A stretch of DNA of 64,000 bases from contig DATAXP010000041.1 of NCBI GenBank assembly GCA_036272935.1, positions 1 to 64,000 of the forward strand, in the 5' to 3' direction. This stretch comes from DATAXP01 sp036272935. Lineage in GTDB: Bacteria; Planctomycetota; Planctomycetia; Pirellulales; PNKZ01. Shown here in pieces: positions 37,474 through 46,337 of this stretch. The translations under genes and the position numbers were made by a program. Under the pieces are notes generated by a model. The model did no database searches. It saw nothing but the letters and a program-made list of their open reading frames with translations, and was not told where the DNA came from. Position 1 is the stretch's first letter. Each line of letters starts with the position of its first letter.

Positions 37474-38784
37474 ATGCCCCTTCGCGGCGTCCGCTCGCTG
37501 AGACATCGCAACTTCCGGCTCTTCTTTGCCGGCCAGCTCGTATCGCTGTGCGGCACATGGTTGCAGCAAGTGGCGATGACCTGGCTGGTGTGGGAGCTGT
37601 CGCACCGGCCGAGCCTGCTGGGATATCTCAGCTTCGCCAGCCAGATTCCGATGCTGCTGTTGGCTCCCGTGGCCGGCGCGATCAGCGAACACTGGAATCG
37701 CCGGCGGGCCTTGCTGGTTACACAAAGCCTCGCGATGGCGCAGGCGCTGGTTCTCGGCGTGCTCACGCTCGAAGGCTGGGTGCGCGTTGAGCACGTGTTC
37801 GTGTTGGCGCTGGCGCTGGGAATGGTCAACGCGTTCGACATGCCGCTGCGTCAGGCGTTCTTGCACCAGATGGTGGTCGAGCGCGACGATCTGGCCAATG
37901 CCATCGCGCTGAACTCGTCGATGGTCAACGGAGCCCGGCTCGTGGGGCCGGCGCTGGCCGGGGTGCTGATCGATCTGGTCGGCGAAGGATGGTGCTTCGT
38001 GCTCAATGGGCTCAGTTACCTGGCGGTGCTGGCCGCCTTGGCAGCGATGCAAATTGTACACGTGCGCCCGCCTGTCGCCGAGACGCGCCTGTGGACGAAC
38101 CTGCACGGTGGCTTTCGCTACGCGTTCACGTTCACGCCGATCCGTGCCATCCTGTCGATGGTGGCGATCACGAGCATCACAAGCATGCCACTGTCGGTGC
38201 TGATGCCGGTCTTTGCCAGCGAGAAGCTCGGTGGCGGGGCTGGCACCTTGGGCCTGCTCACCAGCGCGATGGGCATCGGCGCGCTGGGAAGCGCGATGTA
38301 CCTAGCCGCGCGCCGCAGCGTGCTGGGGCTAGGGCGGGTGATGGCCCTGGCCGCGCTCGGATTTGCGTTGGGCATGATCGCCTTCTCGTTCTCCGACACG
38401 CTGGTTCTTTCGCTGCCAATCCTTGCCCTCAGCGGCTTCTGCATGATGTTGCAGATGGCCTCGAGCAACACGCTGCTGCAAACGATCGTCGATCCCGACA
38501 AGCGCGGCCGCGTGATGGGACTGTACGGGATGTCGTTCCTGGGCGTCGCGCCGATCGGCAGCTTATCGACGGCCTATCTCGCCCGGCCCGACGTGCTCGG
38601 CTCGTCGAACACGCTGCGCCTTGCCGGAGCGATCTGCCTGGCCGGCGGAATCGTATTCCTGTTCCGGCTGCGCACGCTGCGCGAGCAGGTGCGGCCAGTG
38701 TATCGAAAGCTCGGCATCCTCCCCGAGATCGCCGCGGGTTTGCAAGCCAGCGCACAACTCAACACCCCACCGGAACGAACGTAG
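37474..38784 (+). CDS. MFS transporter (enterobactin-exporter/MFS_3-like)
   Basis: A 436-residue, 12-helix major facilitator. Start ATG 37474 (MPLRGVRSLRHRNFRLFFAG) is preferred, with GAGGCG seven bases upstream; a longer frame overlaps the previous stop. The N-terminal SLRHRNFRLFFAGQLVSLCGTWLQQVAMTWLV is the hallmark of the MFS_3 group. The loop motif AGAISEHWNRRRALLVTQ follows, then ANAIALNSSMVNGARLVGPALAG, and a second half with GRVMGLYGMSFLGVAPIGSL. Likely an exporter of a small hydrophobic or siderophore-like compound; substrate unknown. It is coupled in transcription with the upstream permease. Confidence 0.9.
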   Translation: MPLRGVRSLRHRNFRLFFAGQLVSLCGTWLQQVAMTWLVWELSHRPSLLGYLSFASQIPMLLLAPVAGAISEHWNRRRALLVTQSLAMAQALVLGVLTLEGWVRVEHVFVLALALGMVNAFDMPLRQAFLHQMVVERDDLANAIALNSSMVNGARLVGPALAGVLIDLVGEGWCFVLNGLSYLAVLAALAAMQIVHVRPPVAETRLWTNLHGGFRYAFTFTPIRAILSMVAITSITSMPLSVLMPVFASEKLGGGAGTLGLLTSAMGIGALGSAMYLAARRSVLGLGRVMALAALGFALGMIAFSFSDTLVLSLPILALSGFCMMLQMASSNTLLQTIVDPDKRGRVMGLYGMSFLGVAPIGSLSTAYLARPDVLGSSNTLRLAGAICLAGGIVFLFRLRTLREQVRPVYRKLGILPEIAAGLQASAQLNTPPERT

Positions 38785-38895
38785 GCCTGCAGGCCGCGCC
38801 GTTGTACATTCCCGCAGCCAATCCGATAATCGAACGCATCGCCGTTGATTCGTAAAGATGGTCGAGCTCGCGCTCATCAATGAGCCGAACGGCGG

Positions 38896-39024
38896 CTCCA
38901 GGCAGGCCTGCACGTCTTCAGCCGTCAGATGATCGTGCTCCTTAAGCGCTTGATCGACGGTCCATCCGCGCGCCAAGAGCTCGATCACGAATCCAACGGC
39001 GATGCGCGGTCCTTTGACGATCAC
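38896..39024 (-). pseudogene. DUF433 antitoxin-like fragment
   Basis: A GTG at 39024, sharing one base with the stop of the DUF971 gene, opens a 43-residue match to DUF433: VKGPRIAVGFVIELLARGWT and VDQALKEHDHLTAEDVQACLE. The usual first 20 residues (PxICxGxPxIxGTRI) and the last 10 are missing, and after CLE the sequence turns to unrelated residues. DUF433 proteins are small helical antitoxin-type proteins often paired with a PIN-like toxin; no partner is seen. Probably a remnant. Confidence 0.6.
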
Positions 39025-39347
39025 TACCCAGATATCTCACTTCCCAGCCGCAGCAGCAGGTCGAAGGGATAGATGCCGGTGTCGTGGCCGTCGGTGAACG
39101 CGATGTTGTAGGCGTACTGGCCGACCGGGGTCATGCCGGCCAGCTTCAGCGGCGCGGCTTCAGCCGGCGAGAGAATCGGCAACATCGTCGGTGGCGGAGG
39201 AGCAGCGGAGCGCTTCTCGCGGCAGGTTGCGCAGGGGCAGGCGTCGCGCAGTTCGCGCACCGTGTAGAGCCGGCGCTGGCCGTCGCTCCACTCGATCAGC
39301 AAGCGGCCGTCCGGTTCCAGCGCAAGTTTTGTAGGTTGAGCGGGCAT
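39024..39347 (-). CDS. DUF971 domain protein (107 aa)
   Basis: A small protein of the gamma-butyrobetaine-hydroxylase N-terminal-like (DUF971) family, found in connection with iron-sulfur proteins and fused to Mrp/ApbC or dioxygenases elsewhere. ATG 39347 (MPAQPTKLALEPDGRLLIEW). Conserved features: YTVRELRDACPCATCREK with two Cys, then VGQYAYNIAFTDGHDTGIYPFDLL. It lies 8 bases downstream of the class V aminotransferase, so it is in the same operon. Its exact task is unknown; a metal or Fe-S-related binding role is the usual suggestion. Confidence 0.88.
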   Translation of the reverse strand: MPAQPTKLALEPDGRLLIEWSDGQRRLYTVRELRDACPCATCREKRSAAPPPPTMLPILSPAEAAPLKLAGMTPVGQYAYNIAFTDGHDTGIYPFDLLLRLGSEISG

Positions 39348-39355
39348 TGAAGCTG

Positions 39356-40621
39356 TTATTCTGCGATGCTCGACAAAGTGCCAAGCACACGGTCGATCTC
39401 GTCGTGCGTGTTGTAGTGCATCAGGCCGAGGCGCACGAGCCCTTCGGGTTCCAATCCCAACGATTCGGTCACCGATAAGGCATAGAAGTTTCCGCTCCAC
39501 ACGCAGATGCCGGCCGCGGCGAGCTGGCGGGCCAACTCGTGCGACGCGAGCGCGCGGTGCGTGATCGATACCGTCGGCACGCGCTCGTCGAGCCGGGCCG
39601 TGTCGGCAATGCCCCACACGCGCACCTTGGGCAACTCGGCGAGCCCGGCAAGCAGATGCCGCGCCAGGTCGGTTTCGTAGGCCGTGATCGCCTCGAACGC
39701 CGCAGTCAGCGCCTCGCGCCGACCGAGTGACGCGCCGTCCTTGCTCGTCCTGCGGCCAATCTCGGCCAGGTACTCAATGGCTGCCAGGCTGCCCGCGATC
39801 CCTTCGTGATTCTGGGTGCCGGTCATCCAACGGCTTGGCAGATCATTCGATGCTGGGCGGACTTTGTAGGCCGGCAGTTCCTCGAGCAACGCGCGGCGGC
39901 CCCACAGCGCGCCGACATGCGGGCCGAAGAACTTGTACGCCGAGCAGACCACGAAATCGGCGCCCCAGGCGGCGACATCGACCAGTCGGTGCGGCACATA
40001 ATGCACCGCGTCGACATACACCAGCGCACCAGCCGCATGCGCGGCCTGAACAATCTCGGCCAGCGGGTTGATCGTCCCTAGCGAGTTGCTCGCGGCGCCG
40101 ACCGCCACCAGCCGCGTGCGCGGCGACAGTTTGCTGCGCAGATCGCGCACGTCGAGCGTACCATCGACGCCATGGAAGGCGACCGGGCGCACTTCGACGC
40201 CGGCCTCGGCGGCCGCCAGCGTCCAGGGACTCACGTTCGCATCGTGATCCAGCCGCGTGACAATAATATTGTCGCCGCGGCGCCAGGTGCGCGCCAGCGA
40301 TCGGCTCATGGCCAGGGTAAGCGTGGACATGTTCGCGCCGAAGATCACGCACTCAGCGTCGTCGGCGCCGAGCAGGTCGGCCACGGCCCGGTGCGCCTCG
40401 GCAAGCACGGCATCGCTCGCGCGGCTGGTGGCGAATGTGCCGCCGCAGTTCGCATTGTTCGTCGACAGGTATCGGCTGATCGCGCCAATCACCGACTGCG
40501 GCACCTGGCTGCCGCCAGGACCGTCGAGGAACACGGCCGGGTGACCGTCGAACGATTGTGCCAGCGCCGGAAATTGAGCGCGAATACTATCGATGTCGAA
40601 TGCCTTGTTGGAGGTTTTCAT
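39356..40621 (-). CDS. cysteine desulfurase-like class V aminotransferase
   Basis: A 421-residue PLP enzyme of the VC1184-like subgroup (cysteine desulfurase-related). Visible signatures are LDGPGGSQVPQSV near the N-terminus, the PLP-contact segment TRLDHDANVSPW (about residue 140), DAVHYVPHRLVDV with the ring-binding Asp (about 205), and the Schiff-base Lys in VVCSAYKFFGPHVGALWG (about 235). The C-terminus contains VCVWSGNFYALSV-like ICVWSGNFYALSVTESLG. The ATG at 40621 shares a base with the stop of the DUF1445 gene (TGATG), a sign of translational coupling. The physiological substrate is not known; desulfurase activity is suggested only by family. Confidence 0.92.
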   Translation of the reverse strand: MKTSNKAFDIDSIRAQFPALAQSFDGHPAVFLDGPGGSQVPQSVIGAISRYLSTNNANCGGTFATSRASDAVLAEAHRAVADLLGADDAECVIFGANMSTLTLAMSRSLARTWRRGDNIIVTRLDHDANVSPWTLAAAEAGVEVRPVAFHGVDGTLDVRDLRSKLSPRTRLVAVGAASNSLGTINPLAEIVQAAHAAGALVYVDAVHYVPHRLVDVAAWGADFVVCSAYKFFGPHVGALWGRRALLEELPAYKVRPASNDLPSRWMTGTQNHEGIAGSLAAIEYLAEIGRRTSKDGASLGRREALTAAFEAITAYETDLARHLLAGLAELPKVRVWGIADTARLDERVPTVSITHRALASHELARQLAAAGICVWSGNFYALSVTESLGLEPEGLVRLGLMHYNTHDEIDRVLGTLSSIAE

Positions 40622-41415
40622 CAGGTAACGCGGAAATCTTCTTCGCGCAGATCGGTGATGAACATATATCCGGGGCTGTGAGTGATTGCCAGATCGAGCC
40701 GCGCATTGACGAGGGCCAACTGAGGCGTGACGCCGCAGGCCCAGAACACCGGCAACTCACCGCCGGCGATCGTGACCGCGTCGCCGAAGTCGGGCCGTTC
40801 GAGGGCCGCGATGCCAAGCGCCGCCGGATCGCCGACATGCACCGGAGCGCCGTGCATTCGTGGATACGCGGCAGTGACCGCCCCCACCTGCGCGATCTGC
40901 TCGGGTCGATACGGCCGCATGCTCACCACCAGGTTTCCGCGAAACACACCGGCCGGTTCGCACGAACGATTGGTGCGAAACATCGGCACGTTGCGGCGCT
41001 CGTGGATATGCCGCACCGGCAGACCGGCGCGCTCAAGTGCCGCTTCGAAGCTGAACGAACAACCCAGCAGAAAGCCCACGAGGTCATCGCGCCACACAGC
41101 GAGTAGATCGCTGCGTTCGACGGCTTCGGGTTGGCCGTGACGGAACACGCGATAGCGCCCCACGTCGGTGCGCAGGTCGGCTCCGGCAGCAACATCGACC
41201 GTCGGATCGCCTGGCGCGCCGCGCGCCACGAGCGGACACGGTTGCGGATTGAGCCGGCAGAATTGTTCGAAGTCGTCGGCTACGGCAGCCGGCACGATGA
41301 CGACGTTGGTTTGCACAAACCCCGGAACTTGTCCGGCTGTAGGGCGCTGAAAAGCACGCGATCGAATCGCGGCGCGGAGTGCATCGGGATAAGAATATTG
41401 TGAAAACTCTGTCAT
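40621..41415 (-). CDS. DUF1445 protein (D-glutamate cyclase/hydro-lyase-like)
   Basis: A 264-residue protein of the DUF1445 family, whose characterised eukaryotic relative is D-glutamate cyclase; bacterial members are annotated as putative hydro-lyases. The match starts at MTEFSQYSYPDALRAAIRSR (ATG 41415). Conserved segments follow: TAGQVPGFVQTNVVIVP, GCSFSFEAALERAGLPVRHI, RNVPMFRTNRSCEPAG, VVSMRPYRPEQIAQV, and near the end ELPVFWACGVTPQLAL and ITHSPGYMFITDL. An in-frame ATG at 41475 has AGGAGG only one base away, which is too close, so I prefer the inner start. First gene of an operon with the desulfurase-like and DUF971 genes. Confidence 0.88.
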   Translation of the reverse strand: MTEFSQYSYPDALRAAIRSRAFQRPTAGQVPGFVQTNVVIVPAAVADDFEQFCRLNPQPCPLVARGAPGDPTVDVAAGADLRTDVGRYRVFRHGQPEAVERSDLLAVWRDDLVGFLLGCSFSFEAALERAGLPVRHIHERRNVPMFRTNRSCEPAGVFRGNLVVSMRPYRPEQIAQVGAVTAAYPRMHGAPVHVGDPAALGIAALERPDFGDAVTIAGGELPVFWACGVTPQLALVNARLDLAITHSPGYMFITDLREEDFRVT

Positions 41416-41516
41416 CTTGCGCGACGTATCATCAACAAACTCATGCGGAACTCGGAGTTCACGCCAGTTTGTCATACCTCCTACCGGGTGGAAGCCTTGC
41501 TCGGGCGAAACCGTAG

Positions 41517-41596
41517 GATAAATTTATCTCAGTGCTCGCCGAAAGGTGAGCTTCGAGCCGCACAGGTTCCTGCCCCGCCTGTGCGGCTTTCTTTTT
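41517..41596 (+). ncRNA. candidate small structured RNA
   Basis: On the plus strand, in a 240-base gap between two minus-strand genes, three ordered elements occur. First is a perfect 12-base palindrome GATAAATTTATC (41517-41528). Second is a seven-pair hairpin capped by a GAAA tetraloop (GCTCGCC-GAAA-GGTGAGC, 41534-41551). Third is an 11-pair terminator hairpin with a T tract. No plus-strand gene precedes the terminator, so the transcript would be a small RNA rather than an mRNA end. I recognise no riboswitch class. Expression is untested. Confidence 0.4.
41556..41596 (+). terminator. rho-independent terminator
   Basis: The stem AGCCGCACAGG pairs with CCTGTGCGGCT across an 11-base loop and is followed by TTTCTTTTT on the plus strand. 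The flanking genes are both on the minus strand, so the terminator belongs to an unannotated plus-strand transcript, or only its hairpin serves the minus-strand gene end. Confidence 0.65.
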
Positions 41597-41653
41597 GCGC
41601 CTGCGTTGGGCGCGGCCGCCGGGCCGCGTGGCCAACGCGCGTCGCAAGCGACG

Positions 41654-44290
41654 CTAACCATCGCGCTTCAGGCCGCGCAGTGTGCCGACGAGCTTCGTGA
41701 TGTCGACCGGCTTCTCGATCAGTCCGTCGATGCCCAACTCGCGCAGCTCGTCGAGCCGTTGCTGCGAGAGGTCGGCCGTCATCGCGAACACCGCCCCCGC
41801 CGCACTGCCGACGTCGTGGCTGCGCGCCGCCTTGAGCACTTCGCGGCCGTCCATGTCGGGGAGCATCATGTCGACCAAGAGCACGTCGAACGCCGCCGAC
41901 GATTGCAGTCGGTCCAAGGCCGAGCGGCCGTCGGCGGCTTCGATTACCGCCGCCCCTTCTTCGCGCAGGAGGCGCGCGGTGCCCAGCCGCGTCGGCTCGT
42001 GATCCTCGACCAGCAGCACGCGCAGGTTCATCGGCGACACCGCGGCTGAGACGATGCGGGCCATCGCCGGATCAGCCTTGCTGGTTCGGACGGCGGACCC
42101 CAGGCGCAACATGACCACCGAAGCGGGGAGCGACACGGTGAACGTGCTGCCCTGCCGGGGCACGCTCTCGACGCTCAACGTGCCGCCAATCAGGTCGACC
42201 AGGCGCTTGCTAATGGCGAGGCCGAGGCCAGTCCCCTTGGCACGATCGCGCGCCGGATTGTGCAACTGGGCAAATTCGTTGAAGATCGTCTCCTGGTGCT
42301 CCGGCGCGATGCCGATCCCGCTGTCGATCACCCGGATTTGCAGCGCCGGCTGAGAATGCAAGCCCTGCGGCTGCGACACAACGGCCGATTCAATCCGTAT
42401 GCTCCCCTGATCGGTGAACTTGATGGCGTTGCCGATCAGATTCGCCAACACGCGCGCCAGCTTCACGCGATCGGTGCGAATCCACAACGGCCGCCCGGCC
42501 GGCTCGCAATTCAGCGCAACTTGCTTTTGCACGGCGAGCGGCATGAGCTGCCGGCACTCTTCTTCGATCAACTCGGAAAGCGAGAACTCGCTTTCGGTGA
42601 GCTCGATCTTGCCGGCATCGAAGCGGGCCAGGTCGAGCACGTCCCCCACCAGTTCGATCAGCGACAGTGTGCTGCGCTGCAAGCCGGCAGCCAGGCTGGG
42701 AATCTCTTCGCGCAGCTTGGGGTCGGCAGCGTAACGGCTGATCAGCTCGGCCGTCAGGTTGATGGCGTTGGCCGGCGTGCGAATGTCGTGCGACACGGCG
42801 GCCAGGAAGCGCGTCTTCCGCTGAGCGGCCTCTTCCGCCTCGCGGCGGCGCAGCTCCAATTCGTGCTGAAGCAGCTTTTGCGCGGTGACGTCGACCAACG
42901 CGGCGACCGCACCGGTCGCGATGCCGTCGGCGTCGCAGATTGGCGAGGCGCTAACGAGCAGTGCCCGCCGGGTGCCGCCAGGCAATACCAGTTCGAGCTC
43001 GTCGTTTACAATATCGACGCCGGCGGCCGCGCGCACCAGCGGATGATTGCCAGGATCCAGCGGATGATCGCCGCGGACCAGGTACCGCGCTACGCGCTGG
43101 CCCAGGGGCGTGAATGGCGACAGGTTTTCATCCTTCGTGACGTTCAACATGGCGGCGGCGGCCGGGTTCACACGTACCTCGCGGCACGCCGGATCGTCGG
43201 CGACCAGCATGGCGATCGGCACCGTGCCGACCGCGGCTTCAAAGCGCCGGCGCTCCTGCTGGATGGTGTCGAGCAGCTCGGCACTCTGCGTGCTGATCGA
43301 CGCCTGGGCTGCCAGCGATTCGACCATCGACACTTCCGCTTCGTTCCACGCTCGCGGCTGCTCGCAGTAAATCTCGACGGTCCCCACGCAACGTCCCTGC
43401 ACGCGCAGCGGCGCAGCTAGCACCGCGGCCAGCGGCGGACCGTGATGCCGGGTGGGCATCAGCAGATCGGGCCGTCGCTCGGCGTCTTCGAGAAACGCCG
43501 TTTGGCCTGCCGAGATCACCAGCGAGGCGAACGACCGCGCGTACGGCAGCCGCGTCGATACCGGCCCCTCGGGACCGAAGCCGTGATGGCAAACGATCTC
43601 GACCTCGTCGCCGTGCTTCTCGAGGATCGCCGACGGCAATCCGCCCGAGAAAATCTCGAGCGCTTCGCAGATGCGCGACATCACTTCGCTGCGGCCCAGA
43701 TCGATCGTCAGCGCCCGCGACAATTCGAGCAACTGCTCGAGCATCCGCTCCCAGTTGACCAGTTCCTCGTTGGCGACGCGCAGCTCTTCGCTCTGGGTTT
43801 CGAGCTCCTCGGTCTGCGATTGCAGCTCCTCGTTCTGCCGGACGATCAGTTCTTCGTGTTCGCGCAGCTCCTCGTTGAGTTTTTCCAGCTCGGTGTTCTG
43901 TCCGTGGAGGATCGATAGATATTCCCATTGCACGCGCTGCTGGCTGATGCGCACGTCGCTGAGGCCGGCGATCACCAGGATCACGCCCGCGGCGATCACC
44001 CGATTCAGCAAGGCGATGGCCCAAACCTGCTCGTGCGTCGGCGGCGTGCCGACGGCCAACTGCAACATGGCCAACACCACGGCCGATCCGGCGCAGGCCC
44101 ACAACCAGCGGCGATCGCCCGACCAGGCCATCAGCGCCACCGGAATGCCGTACAGAATCGGCAGGATCATATTGGCCGGCGTGAACAGGTCGACCAGCGC
44201 GGCGCCGACCACCAGCACCGCGCTGATGCCGGCGATCGCTCCACGCTTGCGCAGCGGTGTGTCCATCGAAAGCTCGTCGTCGGCCGTCAT
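41654..44290 (-). CDS. hybrid sensor histidine kinase/response regulator (878 aa)
   Basis: A membrane-bound two-component kinase. ATG 44290 (MTADDELSMDTPLRKRG) has GGAGAAG upstream and overlaps the stop of the CheR-like gene (ATGA). Order: four or so membrane helices (about residues 18-120, with GVILVIAGLSDVRISQ), a long coiled coil (HEELIVRQNEELQSQTEELE), a GAF domain (about 210-370), a PAS-like domain (AVGTVPIAMLVADDP, about 395-510), then HisKA with the phospho-His in FLAAVSHDIRTPANAI (about 545). The ATPase follows, with NLIGNAIKFTDQG, VIDSGIGIAPEH and GTGLGLAISKRLVDLIGG. A C-terminal receiver carries the phospho-acceptor Asp in DVLLVDMMLPDMDG. No separate DNA-binding output is adjacent. 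Signal unknown. Confidence 0.92.
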   Translation of the reverse strand: MTADDELSMDTPLRKRGAIAGISAVLVVGAALVDLFTPANMILPILYGIPVALMAWSGDRRWLWACAGSAVVLAMLQLAVGTPPTHEQVWAIALLNRVIAAGVILVIAGLSDVRISQQRVQWEYLSILHGQNTELEKLNEELREHEELIVRQNEELQSQTEELETQSEELRVANEELVNWERMLEQLLELSRALTIDLGRSEVMSRICEALEIFSGGLPSAILEKHGDEVEIVCHHGFGPEGPVSTRLPYARSFASLVISAGQTAFLEDAERRPDLLMPTRHHGPPLAAVLAAPLRVQGRCVGTVEIYCEQPRAWNEAEVSMVESLAAQASISTQSAELLDTIQQERRRFEAAVGTVPIAMLVADDPACREVRVNPAAAAMLNVTKDENLSPFTPLGQRVARYLVRGDHPLDPGNHPLVRAAAGVDIVNDELELVLPGGTRRALLVSASPICDADGIATGAVAALVDVTAQKLLQHELELRRREAEEAAQRKTRFLAAVSHDIRTPANAINLTAELISRYAADPKLREEIPSLAAGLQRSTLSLIELVGDVLDLARFDAGKIELTESEFSLSELIEEECRQLMPLAVQKQVALNCEPAGRPLWIRTDRVKLARVLANLIGNAIKFTDQGSIRIESAVVSQPQGLHSQPALQIRVIDSGIGIAPEHQETIFNEFAQLHNPARDRAKGTGLGLAISKRLVDLIGGTLSVESVPRQGSTFTVSLPASVVMLRLGSAVRTSKADPAMARIVSAAVSPMNLRVLLVEDHEPTRLGTARLLREEGAAVIEAADGRSALDRLQSSAAFDVLLVDMMLPDMDGREVLKAARSHDVGSAAGAVFAMTADLSQQRLDELRELGIDGLIEKPVDITKLVGTLRGLKRDG

Positions 44291-45210
44291 GCGCTTCTCC
44301 CCGGCCGCTGGTAGATGCACGGCGCGATGCAGGCCAGATGCTTCGCTCCCCGCGGCCGCTCGGCCTTGCCGACCACCAGCAGCCCGCCAGGACGCAGAGC
44401 TGCCTCGATCCGTTCCCACAGCGTGCCGAGCGCGTCGAGCCGCATATACATCGCCGTGTTACGGAACAAGATGACGTCCCAACAGCCGGGCACAAACGCA
44501 TCGAGCAGGTTCACCGTCTTCCAGTGCAGCGATTGGCGCAGTGAAGCATTGATCTGCCAACGGTGTCCCTGCAGGGTGAAATGCTGTGATCGCCGCTCCG
44601 GGTTGATGCAATCCATCGCCGCCGGCGGATAGTATCCTTCGCGCGCCTCGGCGATCACGGTGCTGCGGCAATCGGTCCCCAGCAGGTGGCTGCGCGCCAG
44701 GAGCTGTTGCTCGGCCAGCAGCATCGCCACCGAGTACAGTTCGGCGCCGTCGGAGCAGCTCATGCTCCAGACGTGCAGCCGGCCGGTGCGCTGTATCATG
44801 CAAGGCAGCAGTTGGCCCAGGGCCTCGAATACTTCGGTGTCGCGGAAGAACGACGTGACGCCAATGAGCACGGCGTTGATTGCGATAGTCAGCAGACCGG
44901 GACTGCGCTCAAGCACGCGGCGCGCCTGCGCCGCCGAGCCGACGTGCAATGCCCGCAGGCATGCCGGCAGGCGGCGATCGAGCGTTTCCGAGCGATACAG
45001 CCGGGCATCGAGCCCCACTTGGGCAAACAGCCAATCGAAGAATTCACACTCCTGCGGCAATTGGTCGCTGCGCGATTCGACGCCCCGCGCCCGGCCGACA
45101 CTGGGCGTCGCCGGCGACACCTCGCGTCGCCACGGCAAAGCACGCGGAAACACCACGTGCGCATTCGGCGACGTGCCTCGGACACGCGTCGCGTGGAGCA
45201 ATTGCCTCAT
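44287..45210 (-). CDS. CheR-type methyltransferase-like protein (307 aa)
   Basis: A chemoreceptor-methyltransferase fold between the aminopeptidase and the kinase, overlapping each by four bases. The all-alpha N-domain (EFFDWLFAQVGLDARLYRSE, then FFRDTEVFEALGQLLPCM) and the SAM-binding domain are recognisable. Key motifs are altered: the SAM loop reads WSMSCSDGAELYSVAM instead of WSAGCSTGEEPYSLAM, and the catalytic-strand motif reads ILFRNTAMYM instead of IxCRNVLIYF. It may still bind SAM but need not methylate receptors. No chemoreceptor or CheB is present, so it probably works with the coupled kinase in a non-chemotactic signalling unit. Confidence 0.82.
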   Translation of the reverse strand: MRQLLHATRVRGTSPNAHVVFPRALPWRREVSPATPSVGRARGVESRSDQLPQECEFFDWLFAQVGLDARLYRSETLDRRLPACLRALHVGSAAQARRVLERSPGLLTIAINAVLIGVTSFFRDTEVFEALGQLLPCMIQRTGRLHVWSMSCSDGAELYSVAMLLAEQQLLARSHLLGTDCRSTVIAEAREGYYPPAAMDCINPERRSQHFTLQGHRWQINASLRQSLHWKTVNLLDAFVPGCWDVILFRNTAMYMRLDALGTLWERIEAALRPGGLLVVGKAERPRGAKHLACIAPCIYQRPGRSA

Positions 45211-46337
45211 CCGGTCGGCTCGTCGAGCCCCTCGTTCAGTTTTTGCAGGTCGTCGGGCACGAAGCGGCCGTCCTTGCGCACCAGCTCATCGTCGAACCAC
45301 AGCTCACCACCGCCGTAGGCGGGGGTCTGGATCAGCACCAGGTCCCAGTGGATGCGGCTGCGGTTGCCGTTGTCGCATTCCTCATAGGCGTTGCCGGGCG
45401 TGAGATGAATGCTGCCGCCGATCTTTTCGTCGAACAGCGTGTCGAGCATCGGCCGACGAACGCGGTTGTTGCAGCCGATCGACCACTCGCCGACGTAGCG
45501 TGCCCCCTCGTCGGCGTCGAGCACCTGGTTGAGCTTGGCCGGCTCGTTGGCGCACGTAGCGCGCACGATCTTCCCTTTGCGGAACTCGAACTCGACGTCC
45601 TGGAACACCGTCCCCTGGTAGCGCGACGGGGCGTTGTAGCGAATCACGCCTTCGAGGCTGTCGCGCACCGGAGCGGTGAACACCTCGCCATCGGGAATGT
45701 TCCGCTGGCCGTGACATGGTCGGACCGGCATGCCACGGATCGAAAACCTCAGGTCGGTGCCGGGACCAACCAGCCGCACCCGGTCGGCCGCTTGCATGCG
45801 GCGCTCGAGCGGCTGCTGATCGCGACCCATCTGCGCATAGTCCACGGTGCAGACATCGAAGTAGAAATCGACGAACTGCTCGCTGCTCATGTTCGCCGCC
45901 TGGGCAAAGGCGTCGGTCGGCCAGCGCAGCACCACCCATTTCGTTTTGGGCACTCGTGTTTTGCTGTGCACCGGGTCCCACCAGTGCTTCTGGTACAGGT
46001 CCATTTGCGGCAGCGGCACATCGGCAAACTGGCTGCTGTTGGCCGCCCCGCGGATGCCGATGTACGCATCCATTTGTTCCATGCGGGCACGTTCGAACTC
46101 CCCGGCCAAGGCCAGGTTGGTCTTGCTGCCGGTGCGGTACAGCGAGCGCAGCACCGCATTGTTCTTCAGGGTCACCAATGGCTGCGCCCCGCGCTCGCTC
46201 GCCAGCTCGACCAGCCGGCAGACGATCGACGGCTCGGGCAGATCGAACGCCTCGATCAGCACTTTTTCGCCGGCGCGCAACTGACAACTGTGATCGATCA
46301 GAATCTCGGCCAAGCGGTGCAGACGTGGATCGGTCAT
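45207..46337 (-). CDS. M29-family aminopeptidase
   Basis: A 376-residue thermophilic-type (AmpS/PepS) metallo-aminopeptidase. ATG 46337 (MTDPRLHRLAEILIDHSCQL) fits the family's N-terminus; a 15-residue upstream extension is probably not translated. Metal-binding positions are visible: Glu in NIPDGEVFTAP, Glu in YVGEWSIGCNN, His in GSIHLTPGNAYEE, and His and Asp in RIHWDLVLI. Cytosolic, removes N-terminal residues from peptides. It is the first gene of a coupled trio: its stop overlaps the ATG of the CheR-like gene. The presence of a peptidase in a signalling operon is odd and may be coincidental. Confidence 0.92.
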   Translation of the reverse strand: MTDPRLHRLAEILIDHSCQLRAGEKVLIEAFDLPEPSIVCRLVELASERGAQPLVTLKNNAVLRSLYRTGSKTNLALAGEFERARMEQMDAYIGIRGAANSSQFADVPLPQMDLYQKHWWDPVHSKTRVPKTKWVVLRWPTDAFAQAANMSSEQFVDFYFDVCTVDYAQMGRDQQPLERRMQAADRVRLVGPGTDLRFSIRGMPVRPCHGQRNIPDGEVFTAPVRDSLEGVIRYNAPSRYQGTVFQDVEFEFRKGKIVRATCANEPAKLNQVLDADEGARYVGEWSIGCNNRVRRPMLDTLFDEKIGGSIHLTPGNAYEECDNGNRSRIHWDLVLIQTPAYGGGELWFDDELVRKDGRFVPDDLQKLNEGLDEPTG

